Origin: Streptomyces sp. SID12488
Lineage (GTDB): Bacteria; Actinomycetota; Actinomycetes; Streptomycetales; Streptomycetaceae
Reading direction: 5' to 3'
Length of the DNA: 64,000 nucleotides
NCBI RefSeq assembly: GCF_010548275.1
Contig: NZ_JAAGLT010000003.1
Location: 186,001-250,000 of the forward strand
In this document: one piece after another, positions 19,074 through 29,091 of the stretch
Position numbering within the stretch: position 1 is the stretch's first letter
Layout: every line of letters begins with the position of its first letter
Made by a program: the position numbers and the translations under genes
Notes under the pieces: generated by a model
Told to the model about the DNA's origin: nothing
Database searches by the model: none
What the model saw: only the letters and a program-made list of their open reading frames with translations

Positions 19074-19099
19074 TCATCCGGCCGATGTGAGGGAGTTCT

Positions 19100-19879
19100 A
19101 TGTCCAGGTACGACTGGGATATGACCCACGAAGGAATCGAGCGGGCCCGGTCCGTGATCGAACCCGTACGAAAAGAAGTGACCGCCCACCCGATTTACCA
19201 GCGGATAAACACCAGGGAACACATGGCGACGTTCATGGAACACCATGTGTTCGCGGTATGGGATTTCATGTCCCTGCTCAAGTCGCTGCAACGGGAGCTG
19301 ACCTGTGTCGACGTCCCCTGGGTGCCGCGCGGGTCGGAGGTGAGCCGGCGCCTCATCAACGACATCGTGCTCGTGGAGGAGAGCGACGAGCTGAACGGCG
19401 GCTTCACCAGCCACTTCGAGCTGTACCGCGCCGGCATGGGCGAGGCGGGGGCGGACACGTCCCGTATCGACACGTTCGTCGCGCTGGTGGGAGAGGGGCA
19501 CGACGTGAACTCGGCGTTGCGGGTCGCCCAAGTCCCCGGCCCCGCAGCCGAGTTCGTCCGCACCACGTTCGAGATCATCGACGACCGGCCACTGCACTGC
19601 CGGGCCGCGGCCTTCGCCTTCTCCCGGGAGGACCTCATCCCGGACATGTTCGACCAGGTCATCAAGGAGGAGGGGACGGACCGGTTCCCCCTGTTCCGCG
19701 ACTACCTGTCCCGCCACATCGAGGTCGACGGCGAGGAGCACACGCCCATGGCGATGCAGATGGTCGCCGACCTGTGCGGTACGAGCGACGAGCACTGGGC
19801 GGAGGCGGCGGAGACGGCGACGGACGCGCTGGAGGCGAGGGTGCGGTTGTGGGACGGGGTGCTGGAGGGGATGGGGTGA
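19100..19879 (+). CDS. DUF3050 protein, probable haem-oxygenase-like diiron oxygenase/oxidase
   Basis: A 259-residue helical protein preceded by GAGGGAG at 19089-19095. It matches the DUF3050 pattern, which I place in the haem-oxygenase-like diiron oxidase group. Candidate metal ligands are in [14 protein letters not shown] (E47, H48/H49), [18 protein letters not shown] (E93/E94, H105) and [15 protein letters not shown] (D201, H206, H214). Members of that fold perform N-oxygenation, C-C cleavage or, in CADD, p-aminobenzoate formation. It is transcribed divergently from the pabAB operon, which suggests it modifies the aromatic amine. Family placement is fairly sure; reaction and ligand set are inference. 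Confidence 0.85.
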   Translation: MSRYDWDMTHEGIERARSVIEPVRKEVTAHPIYQRINTREHMATFMEHHVFAVWDFMSLLKSLQRELTCVDVPWVPRGSEVSRRLINDIVLVEESDELNGGFTSHFELYRAGMGEAGADTSRIDTFVALVGEGHDVNSALRVAQVPGPAAEFVRTTFEIIDDRPLHCRAAAFAFSREDLIPDMFDQVIKEEGTDRFPLFRDYLSRHIEVDGEEHTPMAMQMVADLCGTSDEHWAEAAETATDALEARVRLWDGVLEGMG

Positions 19880-19961
19880 CCGGGGCGGGGATTTTCCCAC
19901 CCGCCTGCCTGGTTCCGGTCCGGCTGCCGGGCGCCCTTCAACCTCTCTGGGCCGGCGAGAC

Positions 19962-20807
19962 CTATTCCGGGGCCTCGCCGAACCGGGCCAGCGCCAGCGC
20001 GCCCACCACGGCGACCCCGAACCCCGCGACCGCCAGCCACCCCAGCCCCTCCCGGGTTCGGTCCCCCAGCCACACCACCCCGATCAGCGCCGGCCCGATC
20101 GTCTCCCCGATCACCATCCCCGCCGTCGGCACGGTCACAGCACCCCGCTGCAACGCCGACGTCAGCGCGAGAAACGCCGCCCCGCCCCCCAGCACCAGCG
20201 CGTACACCGCCGCGTTCCCCATCAACGCCCGCACCGACACCTCGTCGATGAGCCGCACCGACACCTCGACCACCCCGAACCCGAACCCGGCCGCCAATCC
20301 GAGCACCAGTCCCCGTCCCCGCTCCGGCAGCCGCCCGCCCAGCAACCCCAGTACCAGCACGCCCACGGCGGTCGCGAGCATCGCGTACCTCAGTGCGTCC
20401 GACCCCGCCCGCTCGCCCTCCGTCCCCGACGCCAGCCCCAGCATCCCCAGCCCGGCGCACACCACCCCCACCGCGGCCCACTCCACCCCGCTCAGACGTA
20501 CCCGCAGCAGCCGGGCGGCGACCACCGCGGTGACGGCGAGACTCGCGGCCAACGCCGCGCCGACGGCGTAGATCGGAAGGGACCGCAGCGCGGCGATCTG
20601 GAAGACGAAGCCGAGCCCGTCCAGCGCCAGCCCGGCGATGTACCGCCACTGCCGCAACGCCCGCAGCAACAAGGCCGCGTCGCCACCCGGGCCGCCACCC
20701 CCCGAGGGGTCGGTACCGGCCGCCGCCCGCGCGGCCACCGCCTGCAACACCGTCGCCGTACCGAAGCAGACCGCCGCGCTGAGCGCGCACACCATTCCAA
20801 AGAGCAC
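19962..20807 (-). CDS. DMT/EamA-type membrane transporter
   Basis: A 281-residue protein from a GTG start, with about nine hydrophobic helices and two repeated halves (ALSAAVCFGTATVLQAVAAR early, MVIGETIGPALIGVVWLGDR late). This is the layout of drug/metabolite transporters. It may export a small molecule, possibly the product of the neighbouring cluster. It is separated from that cluster by the divergent DUF3050 gene and may instead be ordinary core content. The substrate cannot be read from the sequence. Confidence 0.85.
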   Translation of the reverse strand: MLFGMVCALSAAVCFGTATVLQAVAARAAAGTDPSGGGGPGGDAALLLRALRQWRYIAGLALDGLGFVFQIAALRSLPIYAVGAALAASLAVTAVVAARLLRVRLSGVEWAAVGVVCAGLGMLGLASGTEGERAGSDALRYAMLATAVGVLVLGLLGGRLPERGRGLVLGLAAGFGFGVVEVSVRLIDEVSVRALMGNAAVYALVLGGGAAFLALTSALQRGAVTVPTAGMVIGETIGPALIGVVWLGDRTREGLGWLAVAGFGVAVVGALALARFGEAPE

Positions 20808-20931
20808 AAAGCGACTCTAGGTGGGCAGGAGACGGGCGGGGGCGGCCGGGGCCAGGTGTGTACCGTCCTTGGGCGGTCCTTAAGCTGAGCCGACTTCAAA
20901 CCGAGCCGAACGTCAACGGGGAGACAAGAAC

Positions 20932-21312
20932 ATGGCTGACGCACGCAGACAACCCGGCAGAAGACTCCGCTCGGGCACCGTCGTACTCGGTGGCATGGGC
21001 CTTCTCGCCGCCGCCCTCACCGCCTGCTCCTCCGACGACCCCGACAAGCGCTGTGTCGACCGCGACAGTTATAACGCGGCCAAGGGCTACAAGGTCGTCG
21101 CCGACAAGAACTGCAAGACCACCACGACCGTCAACGGCGCCCACTACTACGGCGGCAAGAAGAAGTCCGGCTGGGTGAAGGGCGGCTCCTTCACCAAGTC
21201 CGGCAAGTCCGGCAAGGGCAGCGGCAGTTCGAGTAGCGGTGACGACAGCAGCAGCCACACCGGGGTCTCCCGCGGCGGCCTCGGCGGCGGCGACGGCAGC
21301 TCGGGCGGCTGA
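20932..21312 (+). CDS. Small lipoprotein, YgiB/DUF1190-like
   Basis: 126 residues. A signal peptide with a twin-Arg-containing n-region ends in the lipobox LTAC (Cys about 28). The mature part is polar (DSYNAAKGYKVVADKNCKT) with a Gly/Ser-rich tail. The next gene, seven bases on, encodes a glutathionylspermidine-synthase-like protein. In enterobacteria ygiB (a DUF1190 lipoprotein) and ygiC (the ATP-grasp partner) have the same order, which supports this call. The sequence similarity alone is weak. Confidence 0.7.
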   Translation: MADARRQPGRRLRSGTVVLGGMGLLAAALTACSSDDPDKRCVDRDSYNAAKGYKVVADKNCKTTTTVNGAHYYGGKKKSGWVKGGSFTKSGKSGKGSGSSSSGDDSSSHTGVSRGGLGGGDGSSGG

Positions 21313-21319
21313 GCCCGTC

Positions 21320-22516
21320 ATGCAGCGCCGCACGATCGAACCCCGTCCCGACTGGCAGCGGACCGTCGAGGCGCAGGGGCTCATCTACCCGCTCACCCGC
21401 CACCCCGACGACTCCCTGCGCCCCTACTGGGACGAGAGCGCGTACTACGTCTTCTCGCTCCCGGAGGTGGAGGCGCTGGAGGAGACCGTCGAGGAACTCC
21501 ACGGCATGTGTCTCGCGGCGGCCGACCACATCGTCACCGCGAACCGCTTCGCCGACCTCGGCATCACCGACCCGCGCATCGCGGCAGCGGTCGCCGAGGC
21601 CTGGCACCGCCGTGCCGAACTCCCGTCCGTCTACGGCCGGTTCGACCTCCGCTACGACGGCACGGGCCCCGCGAAGCTCATCGAGTACAACGCCGACACC
21701 CCCACCTCCCTCGTCGAGGCCGCCTCCCCCCAGTGGTTCTGGATGGAGGACCGCTTCCCGGGCGCGGACCAGTGGAACTCACTCCACGAACGTCTGATCG
21801 CCGCCTGGCAGAAGCAGGCCGCCCTCCTCCCGCCCGGCAGCCCCCTCCACTTCGCGCACTCCGCCGCCGACGAGATCGGCGAGGACCTGATGACCGTCGC
21901 GTATCTGAAGGAGACGGCGGAGCAGGCGGGCCTCGACACCGACTGGATCTCCGTGGAGGAGATCGGCTGGGACGCGCTCTCCGGCCGCTTCGTCGACAAC
22001 CAACTCCGGTTCATCCGCAGCTGCTTCAAGCTCTATCCGTGGGAATGGCTCACCACCGACGAGTTCGCGGACCATGTCCTCGACACCCTGGACAACGGCG
22101 GCGGCACGGGCAGCACCCTGTGGATCGAACCGGCCTGGAAGATGCTCCTCAGCAACAAGGCCCTCCTCGCCGTCCTCTGGGAGCTCTACCCGGACCACCC
22201 CAATCTCCTCCCCGCCTACCTGGACGGGCCACGGGAACTGGCGCACACGACCGGTTACGTCACCAAGCCGCTCCTCGGCCGGGAGGGCGCCGGCGTGACG
22301 ATCCACAAGCCGCACACCGCTCCCGCCCCCGCTCCCGCGAGCGTCGAAGAGCCCTGCTGCTACCAGGAGTTGGCACCCCTGCCCACCTTCGACGGCAACC
22401 ACGTCGTCCTCGGCGCCTGGGTCGTCGAGAACGAGTCGGCGGGCCTCGGCATCCGCGAGTCGGCCGGCCTGGTCACGGACGAGTACGCCCGCTTCCTGCC
22501 CCACGTGATCCTCTGA
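21320..22516 (+). CDS. Glutathionylspermidine synthase-like ATP-grasp protein (YgiC-like)
   Basis: 398 residues of the GSP-synthase C-terminal ATP-grasp family without the amidase domain. Recognisable blocks are YGRFDLRYDG, KLIEYNADTPTSLVEA, the ATP-grasp stretch WIEPAWKMLLSNKALL and KPLLGREGAGVTI near the C-terminus. It was started at ATG 21320, immediately after the lipoprotein stop. Stand-alone members ligate a carboxylate to an amine, but the substrates here are unknown. Pairing with the upstream lipoprotein suggests a conserved two-gene module of unknown role. Confidence 0.88.
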   Translation: MQRRTIEPRPDWQRTVEAQGLIYPLTRHPDDSLRPYWDESAYYVFSLPEVEALEETVEELHGMCLAAADHIVTANRFADLGITDPRIAAAVAEAWHRRAELPSVYGRFDLRYDGTGPAKLIEYNADTPTSLVEAASPQWFWMEDRFPGADQWNSLHERLIAAWQKQAALLPPGSPLHFAHSAADEIGEDLMTVAYLKETAEQAGLDTDWISVEEIGWDALSGRFVDNQLRFIRSCFKLYPWEWLTTDEFADHVLDTLDNGGGTGSTLWIEPAWKMLLSNKALLAVLWELYPDHPNLLPAYLDGPRELAHTTGYVTKPLLGREGAGVTIHKPHTAPAPAPASVEEPCCYQELAPLPTFDGNHVVLGAWVVENESAGLGIRESAGLVTDEYARFLPHVIL

Positions 22517-22600
22517 CACCCGCCGCTCCTGTGTGGGCGGGCGTCGCTCGCATGGTGGACAGGGCGGCTCGGCCCTCCGGCCTGCCCGGTAGGCTGACCG

Positions 22601-22712
22601 GCGGGCCGTGACTGGCGCGCTGGGATGGGACCGACCATCGGGAAGCGGCCCCAGGACCCCGAGCAACCCGTTGCCGGGGTCCGTGAGTGAGTGCCGTGCG
22701 CCTGGGCCGAGC
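22601..22712 (+). promoter_or_regulatory. ZTP (pfl) riboswitch in the glyA leader
   Basis: The leader contains the conserved parts of the ZTP/ZMP riboswitch in order: GGGCCGTGACTGGCG (22603-22617), TGGGATGGGACCGACCATCG (22621-22640), a variable GC-rich linker, and GTGCGCCTGGGCC (22696-22708). These RNAs sense the purine intermediate ZTP/ZMP, which accumulates when 10-formyl-THF is short, and turn on one-carbon genes such as glyA and folD. The SHMT ribosome-binding site GGAGG is at 22736-22740, so control of translation initiation is plausible. I saw no clear terminator helix. Confidence 0.9.
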
Positions 22713-22745
22713 CGTGAACGCCGAACGCCACGTCCGGAGGTCCCC

Positions 22746-24194
22746 ATGTCAGCCGAGCCCCTCTCCACCGAATCCACCGCCTTCCGCAGCGCCCTCGACG
22801 TGATCCGCGCCGTCGAGCCCCGCGTCGCCGACGCCATCGGCCAGGAGGTCGCCGACCAGCGCGAGATGCTCAAGCTGATCGCCTCCGAGAACTACGCCTC
22901 CCCGGCCACCCTGCTGGCCATGGGCAACTGGTTCAGCGACAAGTACGCCGAGGGCACGATCGGCCGCCGCTTCTACGCCGGCTGTCGCAACGTCGACACC
23001 GTCGAGTCGCTCGCCGCCGAGCACGCCCGCGAACTCTTCGGCGCCCGGCACGCCTACGTCCAGCCGCACTCCGGCATCGACGCCAACCTCGTCGCCTTCT
23101 GGTCCGTCCTCGCCGACCGCGTCGAGGTCCCGTTCCTGGAGAAGACCGGTGCCCGCCAGGTCAACGACCTCTCCGACGCCGACTGGGCCGAGCTGCGCCA
23201 GGCCTTCGGCAACCAGCGCATGCTCGGCATGTCCCTGGACGCCGGCGGCCACCTCACCCACGGCTTCCGCCCCAACATCTCCGGCAAGATGTTCGACCAG
23301 CGCTCCTACGGCACCGACCCGGCGACCGGCCTCATCGACTACGAGGCGCTGCGCACGACGGCCCGCGACTTCAAGCCGCTGATCATCGTCGCGGGCTACT
23401 CCGCGTACCCCCGGCTGGTGAACTTCCGGATCATGCGCGAGATCGCCGACGAGGTCGGCGCGACCCTCATGGTCGACATGGCGCACTTCGCCGGCCTGGT
23501 CGCGGGCAAGGTCCTCACCGGTGACTTCGACCCGGTCCCGCACGCCCAGATCGTGACGACCACCACGCACAAGTCGCTGCGCGGCCCGCGCGGCGGCATG
23601 GTCCTGTGCGACGACTCCCTCAAGGACCAGGTCGACCGCGGCTGCCCGATGGTCCTCGGCGGCCCCCTCCCGCACGTCATGGCCGCCAAGGCCGTCGCCC
23701 TCGCCGAGGCCAGGCAGCCCGCCTTCCAGGACTACGCCCAGCGCATCGTCGACAACGCCCGCGCCCTCGCCGAGGGCCTGATGAGCCGGGGTGCCACCCT
23801 CGTCACCGGCGGCACCGACAACCACCTCAACCTGATCGACGTCGGCTCCTCCTACGGCCTCACCGGCCGCCAGGCCGAGACCGCGCTCCTCGACTCGGGC
23901 ATCGTCACCAACCGCAACGCCATCCCGGCCGACCCGAACGGCGCCTGGTACACCTCGGGCATCCGTATCGGCACGCCCGCGCTGACCACGCGAGGCCTGG
24001 GCACCGCCGAGATGGACGAGGTCGCCGGTCTCATCGACCGCGTCCTCACCGCCACGGAGCCCGGCACGACCAAGTCGGGCATCCCCTCCAAGGCCCAGCA
24101 CATCCTCGACCCGAAGGTCTCGGACGAGATCTCCCGCCGCGCGACCGACCTGGTGGCCGGCTTCCCGCTGTACCCGGAGATCGACCTCGGCTGA
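22746..24194 (+). CDS. glyA: Serine hydroxymethyltransferase
   Basis: A 482-residue PLP enzyme interconverting serine and glycine with transfer of a one-carbon unit to tetrahydrofolate. Motifs are [19 protein letters not shown], the PLP-lysine region [26 protein letters not shown] and [11 protein letters not shown]. It has the roughly 50-residue insert ([20 protein letters not shown]) of the longer actinobacterial type. ATG 22746 has GGAGG at 22736-22740. Expression is probably controlled by the ZTP riboswitch in its leader. A UUCG hairpin follows. Confidence 0.97.
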   Translation: MSAEPLSTESTAFRSALDVIRAVEPRVADAIGQEVADQREMLKLIASENYASPATLLAMGNWFSDKYAEGTIGRRFYAGCRNVDTVESLAAEHARELFGARHAYVQPHSGIDANLVAFWSVLADRVEVPFLEKTGARQVNDLSDADWAELRQAFGNQRMLGMSLDAGGHLTHGFRPNISGKMFDQRSYGTDPATGLIDYEALRTTARDFKPLIIVAGYSAYPRLVNFRIMREIADEVGATLMVDMAHFAGLVAGKVLTGDFDPVPHAQIVTTTTHKSLRGPRGGMVLCDDSLKDQVDRGCPMVLGGPLPHVMAAKAVALAEARQPAFQDYAQRIVDNARALAEGLMSRGATLVTGGTDNHLNLIDVGSSYGLTGRQAETALLDSGIVTNRNAIPADPNGAWYTSGIRIGTPALTTRGLGTAEMDEVAGLIDRVLTATEPGTTKSGIPSKAQHILDPKVSDEISRRATDLVAGFPLYPEIDLG

Positions 24195-24237
24195 GGCGGA
24201 CGCGTCCCAGGAGGCGTAGCGGTCCTGGAGTCCCGCC

Positions 24238-24261
24238 GGGGTGCCCTTTCGAGGGCACCCC
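24238..24261. terminator. UUCG-tetraloop terminator between convergent genes
   Basis: GGGGTGCCCT (24238-24247), TTCG loop, AGGGCACCCC (24252-24261). It lies between glyA (rightward) and the secreted-protein gene (leftward, stop at 24272) and can serve both. Confidence 0.85.
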
Positions 24262-24271
24262 TCGGGCAGCG

Positions 24272-24979
24272 CTACAAGTCGATCAACTCCTGACGAGGCC
24301 CCGGTCGGCGTCCCTTGCCCGACCCGGTCGGCTGGATCCGCGAGGCGAACGGTCGAAGGACCAGCGCCAGAACCGCGCCGGCCGCCGCGCCCGGTATCGC
24401 CCACCACCATTCTGTGGCGTGGGCCGCGCGGGTCGGGGTGGCCGGCGCCGAGGCCGCGGTCGGTGCGGTGGCGTCCCCGGCCGCCGGCTCCTGCGGTGCC
24501 GGGGGAACTATTGCTGACCCTTCGGGGGACGCTTTGCCCAGGACTCCGAGCTGCCTGAACAGCGCGCGCAGCTCGGCCGGTCGGTCGGCCTTGTGCCAGT
24601 AGCCGGTCAAGGACTCCATGTCGTCCGTCGTGTGGATCCAGACGTCCTTGTTGTTGCCCGGCAGTTTCGGATAGACACGGTCGTAGCGCCACGGCGTTAT
24701 GTCGTGGGCCATCCATGTGACGTTGATCTGCTGCCCGGCCTCCTCTTCGAACTCCTTGGGCTTTTCGAGAACGTCGGCGGTCGAGGCGCCCAGCAGGCGG
24801 ACCAACTCGCCGTACTCCTCGTGCGAGTAGTACAGAGCCGTGCTCTCCGCGCTCTGCGGTGAGACCACCAGGACGCTGGTCGGCCCGCCCGCCACCGCGG
24901 ACGGTGCTGCCAGCAGAACCCCGGCCAGAGCCAGCACCAACGCCCCTGTCGCCGCGGCCAGTTCACGAATCCCGCGCAT
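24272..24979 (-). CDS. Secreted, C-terminally membrane-anchored protein of an ECF sigma regulon
   Basis: 235 residues with a signal peptide (RELAAATGALVLALAGVLL, then APSAVAGG). An extracytoplasmic region of about 130 residues contains YYSHEEYGELVRLLG and TGYWHKADRPAELRALFRQLG. A Pro/Ala linker, a membrane helix at about 191-209 and a basic tail follow. No enzyme motif or known family was recognised. Its upstream region carries a near-exact copy of the promoter found in front of the ECF sigma gene two genes away, so it is very likely a target of that sigma factor. Confidence 0.8.
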   Translation of the reverse strand: MRGIRELAAATGALVLALAGVLLAAPSAVAGGPTSVLVVSPQSAESTALYYSHEEYGELVRLLGASTADVLEKPKEFEEEAGQQINVTWMAHDITPWRYDRVYPKLPGNNKDVWIHTTDDMESLTGYWHKADRPAELRALFRQLGVLGKASPEGSAIVPPAPQEPAAGDATAPTAASAPATPTRAAHATEWWWAIPGAAAGAVLALVLRPFASRIQPTGSGKGRRPGPRQELIDL

Positions 24980-25043
24980 CCCAACCCCCTACCAACAGCA
25001 GTCGAGCCGCGTACGAACCGCCCGCACGCCGCCTGTCACTTCT

Positions 25044-25073
25044 GGTACACCGCTCGACCCGCCGAGGTTCCCA
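25044..25073 (-). promoter_or_regulatory. ECF-type promoter, copy 1 (upstream of the secreted-protein gene)
   Basis: Read on the minus strand: TGGGAACC (-35 type, 25073-25066), five variable bases, then GGGTCGAGCGGTGTACC (25060-25044). The same eight- and 17-base blocks with the same five-base gap occur at 27092-27063. GGAAC is the classical -35 element of many ECF sigma factors. Confidence 0.75.
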
Positions 25074-25102
25074 CTCCGCACCCACCGATCGACCTCATCG
25101 GC

Positions 25103-26435
25103 CTAATCGGCGGACTTCGCGATTTCCAGCGCCCGGGCCTGCGAAGCCACGCCCTCCAGTCGGAGCGTCACCGTCACATCCCTGGAGTCTCCCGGGCCCC
25201 CGGCGTCCCCGGTGTCGCCCGCCGCCCCCTCGTGGGTCCACAGCAGCGTCGGCCCCGCCGTCCGCTGCGAGCGGGTGAAGTGTTCGCCCGTCTCGTCCAC
25301 CAGCCAGAGGCTCAGCAGGTGCGGGCGGGGGAACCACAGGGCAAGGTCCCGCGGGTTGCCGTCGGACGACGCGTCGCCGCTCAGCGACAGCCACGCCGGT
25401 TGCTCCTGCACCGTCTTCGTGAACCCGATGTCCAGCCGCGCCGGATACTCGTCGAGCCGGATCGTGCGTCCGTTCTCGTGCCAGCACAGGCTCATCAGGA
25501 ACCGCCCTACGGGCTCGCGGGTGACCTCCACGGTGTCCGGAGCACCGAGCGCGTCCGGCACGAGCGGGGCGAATCCGGCGCGCTCCCCGGCCTGAGCGAG
25601 CGACACCGACCGTCCGCATCCGGGCGCCTCGGCTCCCGGCGAGGGCACCGCCGACGGGTCGTACCGCACCTCGACCCCGCCGAAGCCGAACCAGTCGAAG
25701 ACGGCGGCCCGGACCGGGGGCGTCAGCACGAGCACCGTCAGCAGACCGCACAGGGCGGCTACCAGCGTTCGCCTGCGCACCCGCGCCCAGCGCCGGACCG
25801 TCCGCCAGCGCTCGCCGATCCCGGACGCGCCGATCCCGGACAGGTCCGCCCCCGATGCTCCGGTCCTCGGCGGCTCGGCCACCGGCACGGGCAGGTGCTC
25901 GGCCAGTATCTGTCCGAGCACCCGCTCGACCATGGTCTCGGAACCGGCCTCGCCCGGCGTGCCCAACGACCGCCCGAGCGCCCGCAGTTCCTCGGGCAGC
26001 CGGGACACCTCGCCGCGCGCCTCCCCAGCCCCGCGCAGCCCCGTCCCACCGCCGGTCCCTCGGGAGCCGACCCCCCACCACCCACCACGAGAGCTGCCCC
26101 GTACACCGGCACCGCCCGACGCCTTCGGTACGCCCGTACCGAAAGCCGCGCCCGAACGAGACGTGTCTTTGTCGCCCGCCCCCTGGCCGACGCCGCCCGG
26201 CAGTTCCCTCGCGCCGGCGCTGCGAGCGCCCCCGGAACCGGCCTCCTCCAGGCCGTCCGCCCCGTCCGCCGTGCCGTCCGACTGCCCGGCTACGCCGATA
26301 CCGCGAGCCCCACTCGAACCGGAACCGGCCCCGGTACCCCCTGGGCTGTCCGCCCCCAGCCCCGGGCCCTCCGCCTCTCCGGACAGCCCGCCCTCGCCGC
26401 CGTACACCTCGCGCTCCTCGTGCCCCATGCTCTCG

Positions 26436-26443
<8 letters not shown>
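25103..26443 (-). CDS. Probable anti-sigma-like membrane protein co-transcribed with ECF sigma
   Basis: 446 residues. The first 145 residues are Gly/Ser-rich low complexity. A helical cytoplasmic part at about 145-220 (EELRALGRSLG, ETMVERVLGQILAEHL) could bind sigma. One helix lies at about 228-248, and an extracytoplasmic beta-rich region of about 190 residues follows. The start was taken at GTG 26443, eight bases after a GGAGG; it overlaps the sigma gene by eight bases. No zinc-binding HxxxCxxC motif was found, so it is not a classical ZAS anti-sigma factor. The assignment rests on topology and coupling. Confidence 0.78.
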
Positions 26444-28205
<1,762 letters not shown>

Positions 28206-28462
28206 GAAGCACCGAGTATCACTGGGAAGTGCTGGGGAGCACTGAACCGCAGTCGCATGGGTACCTGTACCACCGCACGGCGCACGAAGCGGTATCAGAG
28301 CGCTGCACATCACTATGGTTGCGCCTGCCCGCAGACCCGCCGTGGCCGTACAGTCGATAGCCGACCGGTACGAGCAACAGCCCATATGAGCAATACGGGC
28401 ACCAGCAACACCGCACACGCGACACCGCACGAGTAACACCGGGACGACGAACAGGAGACGAC

Positions 28463-29041
28463 GTGGGGACCGTAACGATCGGTGTGTCGATCTCGGTCCC
28501 GGAGCCCCACGGCAGCCTGCTCCAGGAGCGGCGTGCGGGCTTCGGCGACACCGCCGCACACGGTATCCCCACCCATGTCACCCTGTTGCCGCCCACGGAA
28601 GTCGACTCCGAGGCGTTGCCCGCCATCGACGCGCACCTCGTCGAGGTGGCCGCCACGGGCCGGCCCTTCCCGATGCGGCTCTCCGGGACGGGCACCTTCC
28701 GGCCGGTGTCGCCCGTTGTGTTTGTCAAGATCGTCGAGGGCGCCGAGGCCTGCACCTGGCTGCAGAAGCAGGTCCGTGACGCTTCCGGGCCGGTGGCGCG
28801 CGAGCTCCAGTTCCCGTACCACCCGCATGTGACGGTCGCGCACAGCATCGCCGAGGAGGCGATGGACCGCGCCTTCGCGGAACTCGCCGACTACGAGGCC
28901 GACTGGCCCTGCACCGGCTTCGCGCTCTACGAGCGGGGGCCCGACGAGGTGTGGCGCAAGCTGCGCGAGTTCACCTTCGGCGCGGCCGTCGTGCCGCCGC
29001 AGGCGGCCCATGTGGAGCGCGGCCCGCTTCCGACCAGGTAG
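28463..29041 (+). CDS. 2H phosphoesterase/2'-5' RNA ligase-like protein
   Basis: 192 residues from GTG 28463, preceded by AGGAG. Two HxT motifs characteristic of the 2H superfamily are present: PTHVTLLPP and YHPHVTVAHS, about 85 residues apart. Members hydrolyse or form 2'-5' or cyclic phosphodiester bonds in RNA or nucleotides. The physiological substrate of these actinobacterial proteins is not known. It lies between trpS and the BrkB gene, 50 bases before the latter's start. Confidence 0.88.
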   Translation: MGTVTIGVSISVPEPHGSLLQERRAGFGDTAAHGIPTHVTLLPPTEVDSEALPAIDAHLVEVAATGRPFPMRLSGTGTFRPVSPVVFVKIVEGAEACTWLQKQVRDASGPVARELQFPYHPHVTVAHSIAEEAMDRAFAELADYEADWPCTGFALYERGPDEVWRKLREFTFGAAVVPPQAAHVERGPLPTR

Positions 29042-29091
29042 AACCCCCCAAAAACCACCACCATCAGGCGCTTCCGGGGTACAAGGTCATC

